Positions 24,377 to 32,409 of a DNA stretch of 58,318 nucleotides are shown here, in pieces (position 1 is the stretch's first letter; each line of letters starts with the position of its first letter). The translations under genes were made by a program, and so were the position numbers. The stretch comes from DASUTB01 sp036374835. Lineage in GTDB: Bacteria; Actinomycetota; Actinomycetes; Jiangellales; Jiangellaceae. The notes beneath the pieces were generated by a model that saw nothing but the letters and a program-made list of their open reading frames with translations, did not search any database and had not been told where the DNA came from. The stretch covers positions 1 to 58,318 of the forward strand of contig DASUTB010000085.1 in the NCBI GenBank assembly GCA_036374835.1. Reading direction: 5' to 3'.

Positions 24377-24384
24377 ATCGCCTC

Positions 24385-24951
24385 CTAGAACCGGACGCCG
24401 AAGGTGGTGAAGAACCATAGGGATGAAGTCCACCACAGGGCCACCAGCAGCGTGAACACGACGCCACCGAGGACGGGCAGCGCCCACCCGGGAAGTCCGT
24501 CGCGGCGCAGGCCGAGCATCTTGACGGTGAACGCGCCGAAGAACAGTGTCCCGACGATGGAGTGCACGAGCGTGCGCGGCGTGGCCGTCTGGAAACCGAT
24601 GGCGTAGAGGCAGTGCACGGCCACCGGTATGGCCAGCAGGAACGCGACCCTCCCGGACCATCGGTGGACCGCACCTGTCCACGACGGGGTGCCGAGCCAA
24701 CCGATCTTGCCGTACATGACCAGCGCCGAACCGAGCTGCACGAGGGCGAGAAGCAGGGCGGCCGACGTCATCCAGACCTTGACCTCGAGCGGTCCGGAGA
24801 AGCCGGCAACGTTGACCGCGATGCCGGTCGGCGCGTGCACGTTCGCATACACGCCGAGGACGACGGCCACGGCCGCGCCGATGAGGAAAGGGACGAGCAG
24901 CAACGGCGCCCGCCGCTCCGCCTCGATGACCTGCGTCGTTTGGTCGCTCAC
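24385..24951 (-). CDS. DUF6529 membrane protein, cytochrome-b561-like
   Basis: A 188-residue protein with five predicted helices. Histidines inside or next to helices (AVHRWSGRVAF, VAVHCLYAIGF and LVHSIVGTLFF) are placed like the heme ligands of b561-type cytochromes. The start is GTG at 24951, with GGAGG five bases upstream. It lies between the secreted protein (12-base gap) and the Rieske gene (8-base gap). It may pass electrons between the membrane quinone pool and the Rieske lipoprotein (inference). Confidence 0.82.
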   Translation of the reverse strand: MSDQTTQVIEAERRAPLLLVPFLIGAAVAVVLGVYANVHAPTGIAVNVAGFSGPLEVKVWMTSAALLLALVQLGSALVMYGKIGWLGTPSWTGAVHRWSGRVAFLLAIPVAVHCLYAIGFQTATPRTLVHSIVGTLFFGAFTVKMLGLRRDGLPGWALPVLGGVVFTLLVALWWTSSLWFFTTFGVRF

Positions 24952-24963
24952 CAAAACCTCCAC

Positions 24964-25677
24964 TCAACCCTGTCGCTCGGCCGTCACGACTTCGCCCTCG
25001 ACCGTGACCTGGCCGGTCTCCACATCGATCTGATCGGCAGGCTGGGATTCGCCGTCGACATTGACCAGACCCACCTGATCGCCGTTCGGCAGCACGATCC
25101 AACCGCCCACGACATCGGCGCCACCGGCGATCGTGTCGGCGAACCGGTACAGACCCTCGGGCGGGTCGACCTGCGCGATGCTGAACGTCCAGGTCTGGCC
25201 GTCGACCGTCGTCTCGCCCTCCGCCACGAATCCGTCGTAGGTGGCGGACAACGAGCCCTGGTCACCGGTCAGTTCGAGCTCTCCGTCGGCCGCGGCGCCG
25301 GACAGCCACGCTTCGCGGCTCACCCCGTCGCAGACGTAGGCGATCGCCTCGTCGCCGTCGACGATCACGGCCACCGACGCCGTGCCGTCATCCACGTAAC
25401 CCACGTACGTGACCGGTTCGGGTGCATCGGCCGGCGGCTCGGTCGCTTCCGGAGAATCATCCGGCTCAGCCTCGTCGACGTCCTCGTCCGGCGGTTCGTT
25501 CGGCTCTGTCGCCTCGAGGTCCTCGGCCGGCTCGGTAGCCGGACTCTCGGTAGCGTCCGCGGCCGGCTCGTCGCCTGCCGCCGGTTCCTCCGGCGTCGCG
25601 GCCATGCTGGCCACGAGCAATCCGACGCCGAGCGCGCCACCGGCGAGCAGCGTTACCAGCGGACTATTGCGCGACAT
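24964..25677 (-). CDS. Membrane-anchored secreted protein with acidic linker
   Basis: A 237-residue protein: one N-terminal helix (about 7-27), a 60-residue Pro/Glu/Asp/Ala-rich linker (30-90), and a globular, beta-rich outer domain (90-237) with a single Cys in AYVCDG. ATG at 25677 has GGAGG seven bases upstream. It heads the operon with DUF6529 and the Rieske lipoprotein. No known domain is recognised. It could be the substrate, sensor or sleeve of the electron-transfer module. Confidence 0.75.
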   Translation of the reverse strand: MSRNSPLVTLLAGGALGVGLLVASMAATPEEPAAGDEPAADATESPATEPAEDLEATEPNEPPDEDVDEAEPDDSPEATEPPADAPEPVTYVGYVDDGTASVAVIVDGDEAIAYVCDGVSREAWLSGAAADGELELTGDQGSLSATYDGFVAEGETTVDGQTWTFSIAQVDPPEGLYRFADTIAGGADVVGGWIVLPNGDQVGLVNVDGESQPADQIDVETGQVTVEGEVVTAERQG

Positions 25678-25837
25678 GCCCACCCCTCCGTCGAACCCCC
25701 CACCAGGCCGCGATCATCATACGGCCAAGAATCGGTGCTGAACAGACACATCGAGCCAAGTCGGCGAGATCACCATGGCGTGAGCGGCGGCGAGGTGGCA
25801 ACGTTGCCGAGACGCAGCCGGAGATCAGGAGGCGATC

Positions 25838-27073
25838 ATGGTCAAGAGCCAACGAGTGACGTTCACCGCTACCGGAGGCGAAGAGCTGGCCGGAAGGCTC
25901 GACCTGCCCGCCGGGCCTCCCCGTGCGGTGGCGTTGTTCGCGCACTGCTTCACCTGCGGAAAGGACGTCATCGCCGCCTCGCGCATCGCGCGGGCGTTGA
26001 CCGACCTCGACATCGCGGTTTTCCGCTTCGACTTCACCGGGCTCGGCGAGTCGGACGGCGAGTTCGCCAACGCGACGTTCAGCTCCAACGTCGCCGACCT
26101 CGTCCGAGCAGCGGATCATCTGCGCCGCACGCTCGCCGCACCCGGACTGCTCGTCGGGCACAGCCTCGGTGGCGCGGCGGTGATCGCGGCAGCCGACCAG
26201 ATCCCAGAGGTACAGGCCGTCGTGACGATCAGCGCGCCGGCCGACCCGACGCACGTCACCGACCTGTTCACCGAGGACCGCGAACGGATTGAAGAGGAGG
26301 GCCAGGCCACCGTGCAGATCGGCGGCCGGCCGTTCCCGGTGCGGCGCGAGTTCCTCGACGACATCTCCGCGCAGCCGCAGGGCGAACGCCTGCGGCGCCT
26401 CGATGCCGCTCTGCTCGTGATGCATGCGCCGACCGACAAGATCGTCGGCATCGACAACGCGCGGGAGATCTTCGACAACGCACGACATCCGAAGTCGTTC
26501 GTCAGCCTGGACGACGCGGACCATCTGCTCTCCCGACGCGGTGACGCGGCCTACGCCGCGACCGTGATCGGGGCGTGGGCGGATCGGTACCTGCCGGCCA
26601 GGCCGGAATCGCCGCAGGGCGAGGATGTCGAGCCGGGGACGGTCGTCGTCGCCGAAACCGGGCCGCTCTCCCAGCGCATCCAAGCCGGACGCCACATCAT
26701 GGTGGCCGACGAGCCCACCTCGGCCGGTGGTGAGGACACCGGGCCGACGCCGTACGGCTTGTTGCTCGCCGCGCTAGGCGCGTGCACGTCCATGACGGTC
26801 CGCATGTACGCGAACCGCAAGGAGTGGCCGCTGGAGTCGACGACCGTCACGCTCAAGCACAGCCGGATCCACGCCGCCGACTGCGCTGACTGCGAGACCA
26901 GGGAGGGCAGGCTGGACCACGTTGAGCGGGTGATCCAACTCGACGGCGATCTGGACGACGAGCAGCGCGCCAGGCTGATCGAGATCGCCAACAAGTGTCC
27001 GGTGCACCGGACCCTTCGTTCTGAAGTGGTCATCGACACCGTCGCCGCACCTGCTCGATCCGATCCGCGATAG
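25838..27073 (+). CDS. Alpha/beta hydrolase fused to OsmC-like domain
   Basis: A 411-residue two-domain enzyme. Residues 1-255 form an alpha/beta hydrolase with GHSLGG (Ser near 108) and 'DADHLLSRR' (His). Residues 275-405 form an OsmC-type peroxiredoxin with its two cysteines in LGACTSMT and NKCPVHRT, plus an extra 'DCADCE' pair. The OsmC part reduces organic hydroperoxides in characterised proteins. This fusion recurs in bacteria. AGGAGGCGATC precedes the ATG. It may cleave and detoxify an oxidised ester or lipid (inference). Confidence 0.9.
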   Translation: MVKSQRVTFTATGGEELAGRLDLPAGPPRAVALFAHCFTCGKDVIAASRIARALTDLDIAVFRFDFTGLGESDGEFANATFSSNVADLVRAADHLRRTLAAPGLLVGHSLGGAAVIAAADQIPEVQAVVTISAPADPTHVTDLFTEDRERIEEEGQATVQIGGRPFPVRREFLDDISAQPQGERLRRLDAALLVMHAPTDKIVGIDNAREIFDNARHPKSFVSLDDADHLLSRRGDAAYAATVIGAWADRYLPARPESPQGEDVEPGTVVVAETGPLSQRIQAGRHIMVADEPTSAGGEDTGPTPYGLLLAALGACTSMTVRMYANRKEWPLESTTVTLKHSRIHAADCADCETREGRLDHVERVIQLDGDLDDEQRARLIEIANKCPVHRTLRSEVVIDTVAAPARSDPR

Positions 27074-27082
27074 CTTGGCCGC

Positions 27083-27640
27083 ATGGGACGCGCGTCGCTC
27101 GCGGTGGCCGCCACCGTTGCGGCCTGCATCTCGACCGCGTGCGGTGACGACGCGTCGTCCTCCGAACCGACCCGAGCAACGCAGGAGGGCACCATGAACC
27201 TGATCGTCGCGAGCGCGGCCTTCGAGGATGGCGAGACCGTTCCGCAGCAGTACACCTGCGACGGTGCCGACGTCTCCCCGCCGCTGGAGGTGTCCGGCGT
27301 ACCGTCGGAGGCCAGCGAACTGGCGCTGATCATGGAGGATCCGGACGCGCCGGGCGGCACGTTCGTCCACTGGGTGCTCTGGGGTATCGGCGCTTCGGTG
27401 ACCAGCCTGCCCGAAGGCGGCGTCCCGGACGGTGCGGTGCACGGCAGCACCGACTTCGGCCGTAACGAGTACGGCGGTCCGTGCCCGCCGCCGGGCGAGC
27501 CGCACCGCTACATCTTCAACGTGTATGCGCTGTCCGGCACGCCGGATGTCGAACCTGGCGCATCGGCGGATGACCTGCGCGCGGCGTTCGAGAGTCTGGT
27601 CCTTGCCGAGGGCAGTCTCATCGGCCTGTACGGTCGCTGA
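27083..27640 (+). CDS. YbhB/YbcL (PEBP-like) lipoprotein
   Basis: A 185-residue protein with a short leader ending at ISTAC (lipid Cys20) and a phosphatidylethanolamine-binding-protein fold: 'YTCDGADVSPPLEVSGVP', 'LALIMEDPDAPGGTFVHWVLWGI', 'GRNEYGGPCPPPGEPHRYIFNVYAL'. These are the family's conserved ligand-site blocks. The first ATG at 27083 gives the lipoprotein; an inner ATG at 27194 would give a cytoplasmic form. It follows the hydrolase-OsmC gene by nine bases. Confidence 0.88.
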   Translation: MGRASLAVAATVAACISTACGDDASSSEPTRATQEGTMNLIVASAAFEDGETVPQQYTCDGADVSPPLEVSGVPSEASELALIMEDPDAPGGTFVHWVLWGIGASVTSLPEGGVPDGAVHGSTDFGRNEYGGPCPPPGEPHRYIFNVYALSGTPDVEPGASADDLRAAFESLVLAEGSLIGLYGR

Positions 27641-27648
27641 CGACGCAC

Positions 27649-27696
27649 TCGTGGGTGAATCTGCTGTTCCTATAACAGCAGCAGATTCACCCACGA
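27649..27696. terminator. 18-bp perfect hairpin after PEBP gene
   Basis: TCGTGGGTGAATCTGCTG (27649-27666) and its exact reverse complement (27679-27696) enclose a 12-base A/T-rich loop. The stem is unusually long and perfect for the window. It starts 8 bases after the PEBP stop, so it should end that transcript or stabilise its 3' end. A tail of T bases is lacking on both strands. Confidence 0.6.
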
Positions 27697-27746
27697 ATCC
27701 GACCGGTGCGTTGCCTTGCGCGCACTGACGGAGCATGATCGCAGGC

Positions 27747-28424
27747 ATGGCAACCCGTCCTACCGTCATCGCGTTCGACGTCATCGAGACGTTGTTCCCG
27801 CTGGAGCCGCTGCGGCAGCGGCTGGTCGACGCCGGTCAGCCCGGCCATCTGCTCGAGGTGTGGTTCACCAGGCTGCTGCGCGACGCATTCGTTCTCGTCG
27901 CAACCGACGACTACCGGCCGTTCCGAGCAATCGCCGAATCGGCGCTGCGGGTGACCGCGCCGGAGCCGATCGACGACGGAGCCGTCGGTACGATCCTGGC
28001 CGGCTTCGGCGAGCTCGACCCGCATCCGGACGTAGCGCCTGCCATGCAGCGAGCGAGCGAGGCGGGCATCCGGATGGTCACGCTGACCAATGGATCGGCT
28101 CAGAACACCGCCAAGCTCCTTCAACGCGCAGGAGTCGACGGGCTCATCGAACAGGTGCTCTCGGTCGACGACGTACGACGATGGAAGCCGGCGCCCGAGA
28201 TCTACCACCATGCCGTTACAAGTACCGGCGTAACACCGGATCAGGTCGCGCTCGTCGCCGCCCACGCCTTCGACACGCACGGCGCGCACAACGCGGGCCT
28301 GACGACGGGCTGGGTAGCCCGGCTGGAACGCGAGTACCAGGCCGTGTTCTCCCCACCGGACGTCACCGGCGACGATCTGGTCTCGGTGATCGACGCTCTC
28401 CTCGCCCTACCCCCCGCAGAATGA
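27747..28424 (+). CDS. HAD superfamily hydrolase, haloacid-dehalogenase type II-like
   Basis: A 225-residue HAD protein. The nucleophile Asp11 is in AFDVIETLF, followed later by LTNGSAQN (motif II), WKPAPEIY with the Lys (motif III), and an acidic-region 'VAAHAFDTHGAHNAGL' (motif IV). The DVxxT pattern without a second Asp and the cap between motifs I and II fit 2-haloacid dehalogenases more than phosphatases. ATG at 27735 or 27747 could be the start. The substrate is open. Confidence 0.82.
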   Translation: MATRPTVIAFDVIETLFPLEPLRQRLVDAGQPGHLLEVWFTRLLRDAFVLVATDDYRPFRAIAESALRVTAPEPIDDGAVGTILAGFGELDPHPDVAPAMQRASEAGIRMVTLTNGSAQNTAKLLQRAGVDGLIEQVLSVDDVRRWKPAPEIYHHAVTSTGVTPDQVALVAAHAFDTHGAHNAGLTTGWVARLEREYQAVFSPPDVTGDDLVSVIDALLALPPAE

Positions 28425-28497
28425 TCACGTAAAGCCGGGACTTCCCAGCCAAACCACGCCCGTAGTCCCCGCAAAGCACAGAAACGCCGCGCAAAGG

Positions 28498-28857
28498 TTA
28501 GGCGGGCTGGGTAGCCTCGAGAACCTTCGCCAGCTCGCTGAGCCGCTCCCGGACGGGACGGTAGTAGACCCACGTGCCGCGACGCTCCCCCACAATGAGA
28601 CCGGCCTCCCGGAGCACCTTCAGGTGGTGCGAGATCGTAGGACCGGACACGTCGAAGCCCGGCGTCAGGTCGCACACGCACATCTCCCCGGCCGGGGCCG
28701 ACGCGATCATCGAAAGCAGCCTGAGCCGCACCGGGTCGCCGAGCGCCTTGAACTTCGGTGCGAGGAACTCGGACTGCGCAACGTCCAGCGCGGTGTCCGC
28801 CAGCGGCTCGCAGCAGACTGCGGCCGAAACGTCAGTGAGTTCCAGCTCTTTCGTCAC
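28498..28857 (-). CDS. arsR: ArsR arsenite-responsive repressor
   Basis: A 119-residue ArsR protein with Cys15-Cys16 near the N terminus and Cys60-x-Cys62 in EMCVCDL of the DNA-binding region; recognition helix 'SGPTISHHLKVLREAGL'. Vicinal Cys15-Cys16 at exactly these positions is the As(III) site of the Corynebacterium ArsR1 type, together with a Cys near 55-60 (established). It is divergent from the arsO gene at 28945, which supports arsenic sensing. Confidence 0.9.
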   Translation of the reverse strand: MTKELELTDVSAAVCCEPLADTALDVAQSEFLAPKFKALGDPVRLRLLSMIASAPAGEMCVCDLTPGFDVSGPTISHHLKVLREAGLIVGERRGTWVYYRPVRERLSELAKVLEATQPA

Positions 28858-28876
28858 GCACCTATCTTGACATCTA

Positions 28877-28917
28877 TCGAATCAAGTTCCAAAATGGAGC
28901 CCGCGCCATTGATTCGA
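28877..28917. promoter_or_regulatory. Inverted TCGAATCAA/TTGATTCGA elements, candidate ArsR operator
   Basis: TCGAATCAA (28877-28885) and TTGATTCGA (28909-28917) form a perfect 9-base inverted repeat with a 23-base gap in the 87-base divergent arsR-arsO region. A shorter CTTGA-N11-TCAAG pair overlaps the first element. TTGAT/ATCAA half-sites are usual for ArsR proteins. Confidence 0.5.
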
Positions 28918-28944
28918 AGTCCATCGAAGCAAGAGAGGTTATAC

Positions 28945-30228
28945 ATGACCGACGTCCCCATCACCTCTGTGATCACTCCGGACCGTCCGGTAGCCGTGGT
29001 CGGCGCCGGCCCGATCGGCCTCGCCGCCGCTGCTCACTTGGCCGGCCGCGGCATGCCGTTCGTCGTCATCGAGTCCGGCGAGTCGATCGGCGACGCCATA
29101 GCCGACTGGGCGCACGTCCGGCTGTTCAGCCCGTGGCGCTACTGCACCGACCCGGCTGCCCGGTCGCTGCTCGACGGCACCGGCTGGACCGCTCCTTCGC
29201 CGGACGACCTGCCGACCGGCGGCGAACTGATCGACCAGTACCTCGCGCCTCTGGCGGCCCATCCCGCGATAGCGCCACACCTCAGGCTCGGCGCCTCCGT
29301 CGTCGCGATCGCCCGCGACGGCGTCGGCAAGGTCACGACGGAAGGACGCGAACGCGTGCCTTTCCTGCTCCGGCTGTCCGACGGCACCGAGTTCCATGCC
29401 GGCGCGGTCATCGACGCGAGCGGAACCTGGCGCTCGCCCAACCCGCTCGGTGCGACGGGTCTGCCCGCCCATGGTGAGCAGGAGGCGCGCGACGCCGGCC
29501 GGGTCTTCGACGGTATGCCCGACGTCCTGGGCAGGCAGCGCGCCTACTTTGTCGGCAAGCGGGTCGCCGTCGCCGGTGCCGGCCACTCGGCCACCGGCAC
29601 GCTACTCGCACTCGCCGAACTCGCCGGCGAGGAACCGGCGACATCGGCGGTCTGGCTGGTGCGCGCGAACAGCGCGGCGCGCGCTTTCGGTGGTGGCGAC
29701 GACGATGCACTGCCCGCCCGCGGTGCGCTTGGCATCCGGGCCAGCGAACTGGTCCGCAACGGGGACGTCGAAGTGCAGACCGGGTTCCACATCAGCGAGA
29801 TCACCGACAAGGCGATCGTCGCCGCCGACGGTACGAAGATCGAAGCGGACGTGATCGTCAACGCGACGGGCGCACGTCCCGACTTCTCGTTCGCGACCGA
29901 ACTGCGGCTCGACCTCGACCCGGTTCTCAGCTCGACCCGTGCCCTCGCCCCGCTCATCGACCCGAATGTGCACTCGTGCGGAACCGTGCCACCGCACGGC
30001 GTCGATGAGCTGTCGCACCCCGAGCCCGGCTACTTCGCGATCGGCGCGAAGTCGTACGGGCGAGCGCCGACGTTCCTGCTTGCGACCGGCTACGAGCAGG
30101 CCCGTTCGGTCGTCGCCGCGCTGGAAGGCGATTGGGACGCCGCGCGCAACGTCGAGCTCAGCTTGCCCGCGACCGGCGTCTGCTCGACTACGCTGCCGAT
30201 CGCCGGTGGGCAGAGTAGCTGCTGCTGA
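28945..30228 (+). CDS. arsO: ArsO-like flavin-dependent monooxygenase
   Basis: A 427-residue FAD/NADPH protein. GAGPIGLAAAAHL at 20-32 binds FAD, 'VAVAGAGHSATGTLLALAEL' near 210-228 binds NADPH, and the late block 'NVHSCGTVPPHGVDELSHPEPGYFAIGAKSYGRAPTFLLATGYEQ' is typical of ArsO in actinomycete ars operons. The protein ends in SSCC, a likely metalloid-binding tail. AGAGAGG precedes the ATG. ArsO is thought to act on arsenicals; its reaction is not settled. No ACR3, ArsB or ArsC gene is in the window. Confidence 0.85.
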   Translation: MTDVPITSVITPDRPVAVVGAGPIGLAAAAHLAGRGMPFVVIESGESIGDAIADWAHVRLFSPWRYCTDPAARSLLDGTGWTAPSPDDLPTGGELIDQYLAPLAAHPAIAPHLRLGASVVAIARDGVGKVTTEGRERVPFLLRLSDGTEFHAGAVIDASGTWRSPNPLGATGLPAHGEQEARDAGRVFDGMPDVLGRQRAYFVGKRVAVAGAGHSATGTLLALAELAGEEPATSAVWLVRANSAARAFGGGDDDALPARGALGIRASELVRNGDVEVQTGFHISEITDKAIVAADGTKIEADVIVNATGARPDFSFATELRLDLDPVLSSTRALAPLIDPNVHSCGTVPPHGVDELSHPEPGYFAIGAKSYGRAPTFLLATGYEQARSVVAALEGDWDAARNVELSLPATGVCSTTLPIAGGQSSCC

Positions 30229-30231
30229 TCA

Positions 30232-30792
30232 TCAGACGTGTTCTGAAACCAGCACGGCCACGGTGTTCGGCTCGAGCGCGCGGAATACGTGTTTGAGGTC
30301 GCCCGGGTAGGCGATGTAATCGCCGGGAGCCAGCTCTACGGCATCGTCGGCGACGCCGACCTCCGCGCGCCCCGAGCTGAGCACGACATGCTCGATCACA
30401 CCGGGCATGTGCGGTTCCGACTCGCGCGCCGAACCGGGCTGGCTGGTGATCAGGTAGATGTCGCGACGTGCGTGCGGCGGGCTGGAGGCGAGCAGCGTCG
30501 CGACATAGTTGGCCTGCTCGGACGCGACGGCCGGCCCTTCCCCTGCCCGGATCACCTGGACCTTCGGCCGCGGCGGGTCGACCAGGCGCGAGAACGGGAC
30601 GTCGAGCGCGACGCCCAGCGCCCAGAGCGTCTCCACGCTCGGATTACCGGCGCCGGACTCCAACTGGGACAACGTCGACTTGGCGATCCCGGCGCGCCTG
30701 GCCACCTCCGCGAGCGACAGCCCGGCCCGCTGCCGCTCGCGCTGGAGCGATGCGGCGATCACCTCGATCGGTGCCTTGGTGTCCTGCTCCAT
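30232..30792 (-). CDS. XRE-cupin transcriptional regulator, probable azlCD regulator
   Basis: A 186-residue protein: XRE helix-turn-helix at 10-65 (RAGLSLAEVARRAGIAKSTL, then SGAGNPSVETLWALG) and a C-terminal cupin barrel ('ELAPGDYIAYPGDLKHVFRAL'). This type often controls a divergent amino-acid exporter. Here it is divergent from azlCD. A -10-like TATAGC lies five bases before its ATG, so its mRNA may be leaderless. Confidence 0.88.
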   Translation of the reverse strand: MEQDTKAPIEVIAASLQRERQRAGLSLAEVARRAGIAKSTLSQLESGAGNPSVETLWALGVALDVPFSRLVDPPRPKVQVIRAGEGPAVASEQANYVATLLASSPPHARRDIYLITSQPGSARESEPHMPGVIEHVVLSSGRAEVGVADDAVELAPGDYIAYPGDLKHVFRALEPNTVAVLVSEHV

Positions 30793-30797
30793 CGTTC

Positions 30798-30853
30798 GCT
30801 ATACACGCCCAATCGTTCAGCTTGACGAACATACGTCCTACGTTCAGTATAGA
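30798..30853. promoter_or_regulatory. Divergent leaderless-type promoters of XRE-cupin and azlC
   Basis: TATAGC (minus strand, 30803-30798) and TATAGA (plus strand, 30848-30853) each lie five bases from the respective ATG, which suggests leaderless mRNAs in both directions. CGTTCAG occurs twice in direct repeat (30814-30820, 30841-30847), and GTTC-N8-GAAC (30815-30830) forms a small palindrome, a possible regulator site. A TTGACG element at 30822 is 20 bases from TATAGA, longer than usual. Confidence 0.45.
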
Positions 30854-30858
30854 GTGCT

Positions 30859-31566
30859 ATGCGTTCGATCTGGCGAACCCTTGACCGCCGCGTCGCACGC
30901 GACATCGCCTTGGTACTCGTCGCGGACGCTATCGTCGGCGCGTCGTTCGGAGCGATCACGGTCAGCGTCGGGCTGCCGTTCTGGCTGCCGAGCCTGCTAT
31001 CGGTCGCGGTCTTCGCCGGGGCGGCACAGTTCGCGTTCGTCGGCATCCTCGCCGCCGGCGGCACTCCGCTGGCCGCGGCGGCGGCCGGCCTGCTGATCAA
31101 CGCTCGGCACCTGCCGTTCGGTTTCGCGGTCGCCGACGTCCTCGGCACCAGCCTTGTCCGGCGGATCCTCGGCACCCACCTGATGATCGACGAGTCGGTC
31201 GCGTTCGCGCTGGCCCAGAAGGAGCCGCAGCAACGCCGCGCCGCCTACTGGGCATGCGGCGTCGGTCTGTTCCTCTGCTGGAACCTCGGCGTGCTCGCCG
31301 GAGCATTCGGCGGCACGGTCATCTCGGACACCGACGCGTTCGGCTTGGACGCGGCGTTCCCCGCCGTCCTGCTCGCGCTCGTGCTGCCGTCGCTGCGCGA
31401 TCGCCCGACGGTGCTGGCTGCGGCGGTCGGTGTGGTCATCGCGCTGGCCACCGCGCCGTTCGTGCCCGCCGGGTTGCCGGTTCTGCTCGCGCTGGCCGGC
31501 CTGCTCGTGACGTGGCGGCCGCGCAGGCGAGAGGACGTGCGCGACCGGACCGGGGTGGTCGCATGA
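30859..31566 (+). CDS. azlC: AzlC-type branched-chain amino acid exporter, large subunit
   Basis: A 235-residue AzlC protein with seven helices and the family blocks 'ASFGAITVSVGLPFWLPSLLSVAVFAGAAQFAFVGIL' (about 28-65) and 'INARHLPFGFAV' (about 82-95). The small partner AzlD follows with a four-base overlap. The pair exports branched-chain amino acids or related compounds in characterised systems. Confidence 0.92.
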   Translation: MRSIWRTLDRRVARDIALVLVADAIVGASFGAITVSVGLPFWLPSLLSVAVFAGAAQFAFVGILAAGGTPLAAAAAGLLINARHLPFGFAVADVLGTSLVRRILGTHLMIDESVAFALAQKEPQQRRAAYWACGVGLFLCWNLGVLAGAFGGTVISDTDAFGLDAAFPAVLLALVLPSLRDRPTVLAAAVGVVIALATAPFVPAGLPVLLALAGLLVTWRPRRREDVRDRTGVVA

Positions 31567-31889
31567 ACCTTTCGCTGCCCCTGCTCGCCGCCGCGGTCGC
31601 TGCACTGGCCGTTGGGACGTACGCCTTCCGCTTCGCCGGCCCGGTACTGCGCGACCGGGTCGAGCTCCCGCCGTTTCTCGAACGACTCATGGGCACGGCC
31701 ACGGTTGTGCTGCTCGCCGCGCTCGTGGCAACCGCCACGCTACTCGACGGCCAGGATTTCGACGGTGTGGCCCGCCCGGCCGGCGTCGCGGTGGCAGGAG
31801 TGCTCGCGTGGCGCAAGGCGCCGTTCGTGGTTGTCGTCCTGGCAGCGGCGGGGACGGCCGCCGTCCTGCGCCTGATCGGCGTTCGCTGA
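31563..31889 (+). CDS. azlD: AzlD-type exporter small subunit
   Basis: A 108-residue protein with four helices. It holds the family start 'VGTYAFRFAGPVLRDR...LPPFLERLMGTATVVLLAALV' and the late 'GVLAWRKAPFVVVVLAAAGTAAVLRLI'. The ATG overlaps the azlC stop. It is needed for exporter function in AzlCD and BrnFE systems. Confidence 0.9.
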   Translation: MNLSLPLLAAAVAALAVGTYAFRFAGPVLRDRVELPPFLERLMGTATVVLLAALVATATLLDGQDFDGVARPAGVAVAGVLAWRKAPFVVVVLAAAGTAAVLRLIGVR

Positions 31890-31983
31890 GAACGATCAGG
31901 CGGGCGGACCGGAATAGAGCGATGCGGCGAATTGGTTGGGCCCGACAGATCAGTTCCCACCCATGAAGGTAAGGAATGCGTGA

Positions 31984-32403
31984 ATGAGCGACGCGAATGG
32001 CTTCAACGACGGGATCATCGAGGAGTTCCGGGCGAACGGCGGCAAGGTGGGTGGCCCATTCGAGGGGGCTCCTATGCTGCTGCTGACCGTGACCGGCGCT
32101 CGGACCGGACGGCGTTACACTCATCCGCTCGTCCACACCCGTGACGGCGACCGCATCGTGATCATCGCGTCGAAGGGCGGCGCCGACACACATCCCGACT
32201 GGTACTTCAACCTCCTGGCGAACCCCACCGTTACCGTCGAGGTCGGCGAGGAGACGTTCGAGGCGAAGGCGACGCCCCACCCGGAGGGCCCGGAGCGGGA
32301 CCGGCTGTTCGAGGCGCAGGCGAACCTGATGCCCGGGTTCTGGGACTACGAGAAGAAGACCAGCAGGGTGATTCCCGTGGTCACGCTCGAGCGCGCCGAC
32401 TGA
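31984..32403 (+). CDS. F420-type nitroreductase family oxidoreductase (Ddn-like)
   Basis: A 139-residue split beta-barrel protein of the deazaflavin-dependent Ddn family: 'LLLTVTGARTGRRYTHPLVHTRDGDRIVIIASKGGADTHPDWYFNLLANPTVTVEV' is the classic core. It would use F420H2 to reduce quinones or nitro compounds. It precedes a rhodanese gene by six bases. A second member is at 43575. Confidence 0.9.
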   Translation: MSDANGFNDGIIEEFRANGGKVGGPFEGAPMLLLTVTGARTGRRYTHPLVHTRDGDRIVIIASKGGADTHPDWYFNLLANPTVTVEVGEETFEAKATPHPEGPERDRLFEAQANLMPGFWDYEKKTSRVIPVVTLERAD

Positions 32404-32409
32404 GGAACC

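Noticed and set aside
27649..27696. Terminal inverted repeats of a small insertion element.
   Set aside because: Only a 12-base loop lies between the arms; there is no transposase or target duplication.
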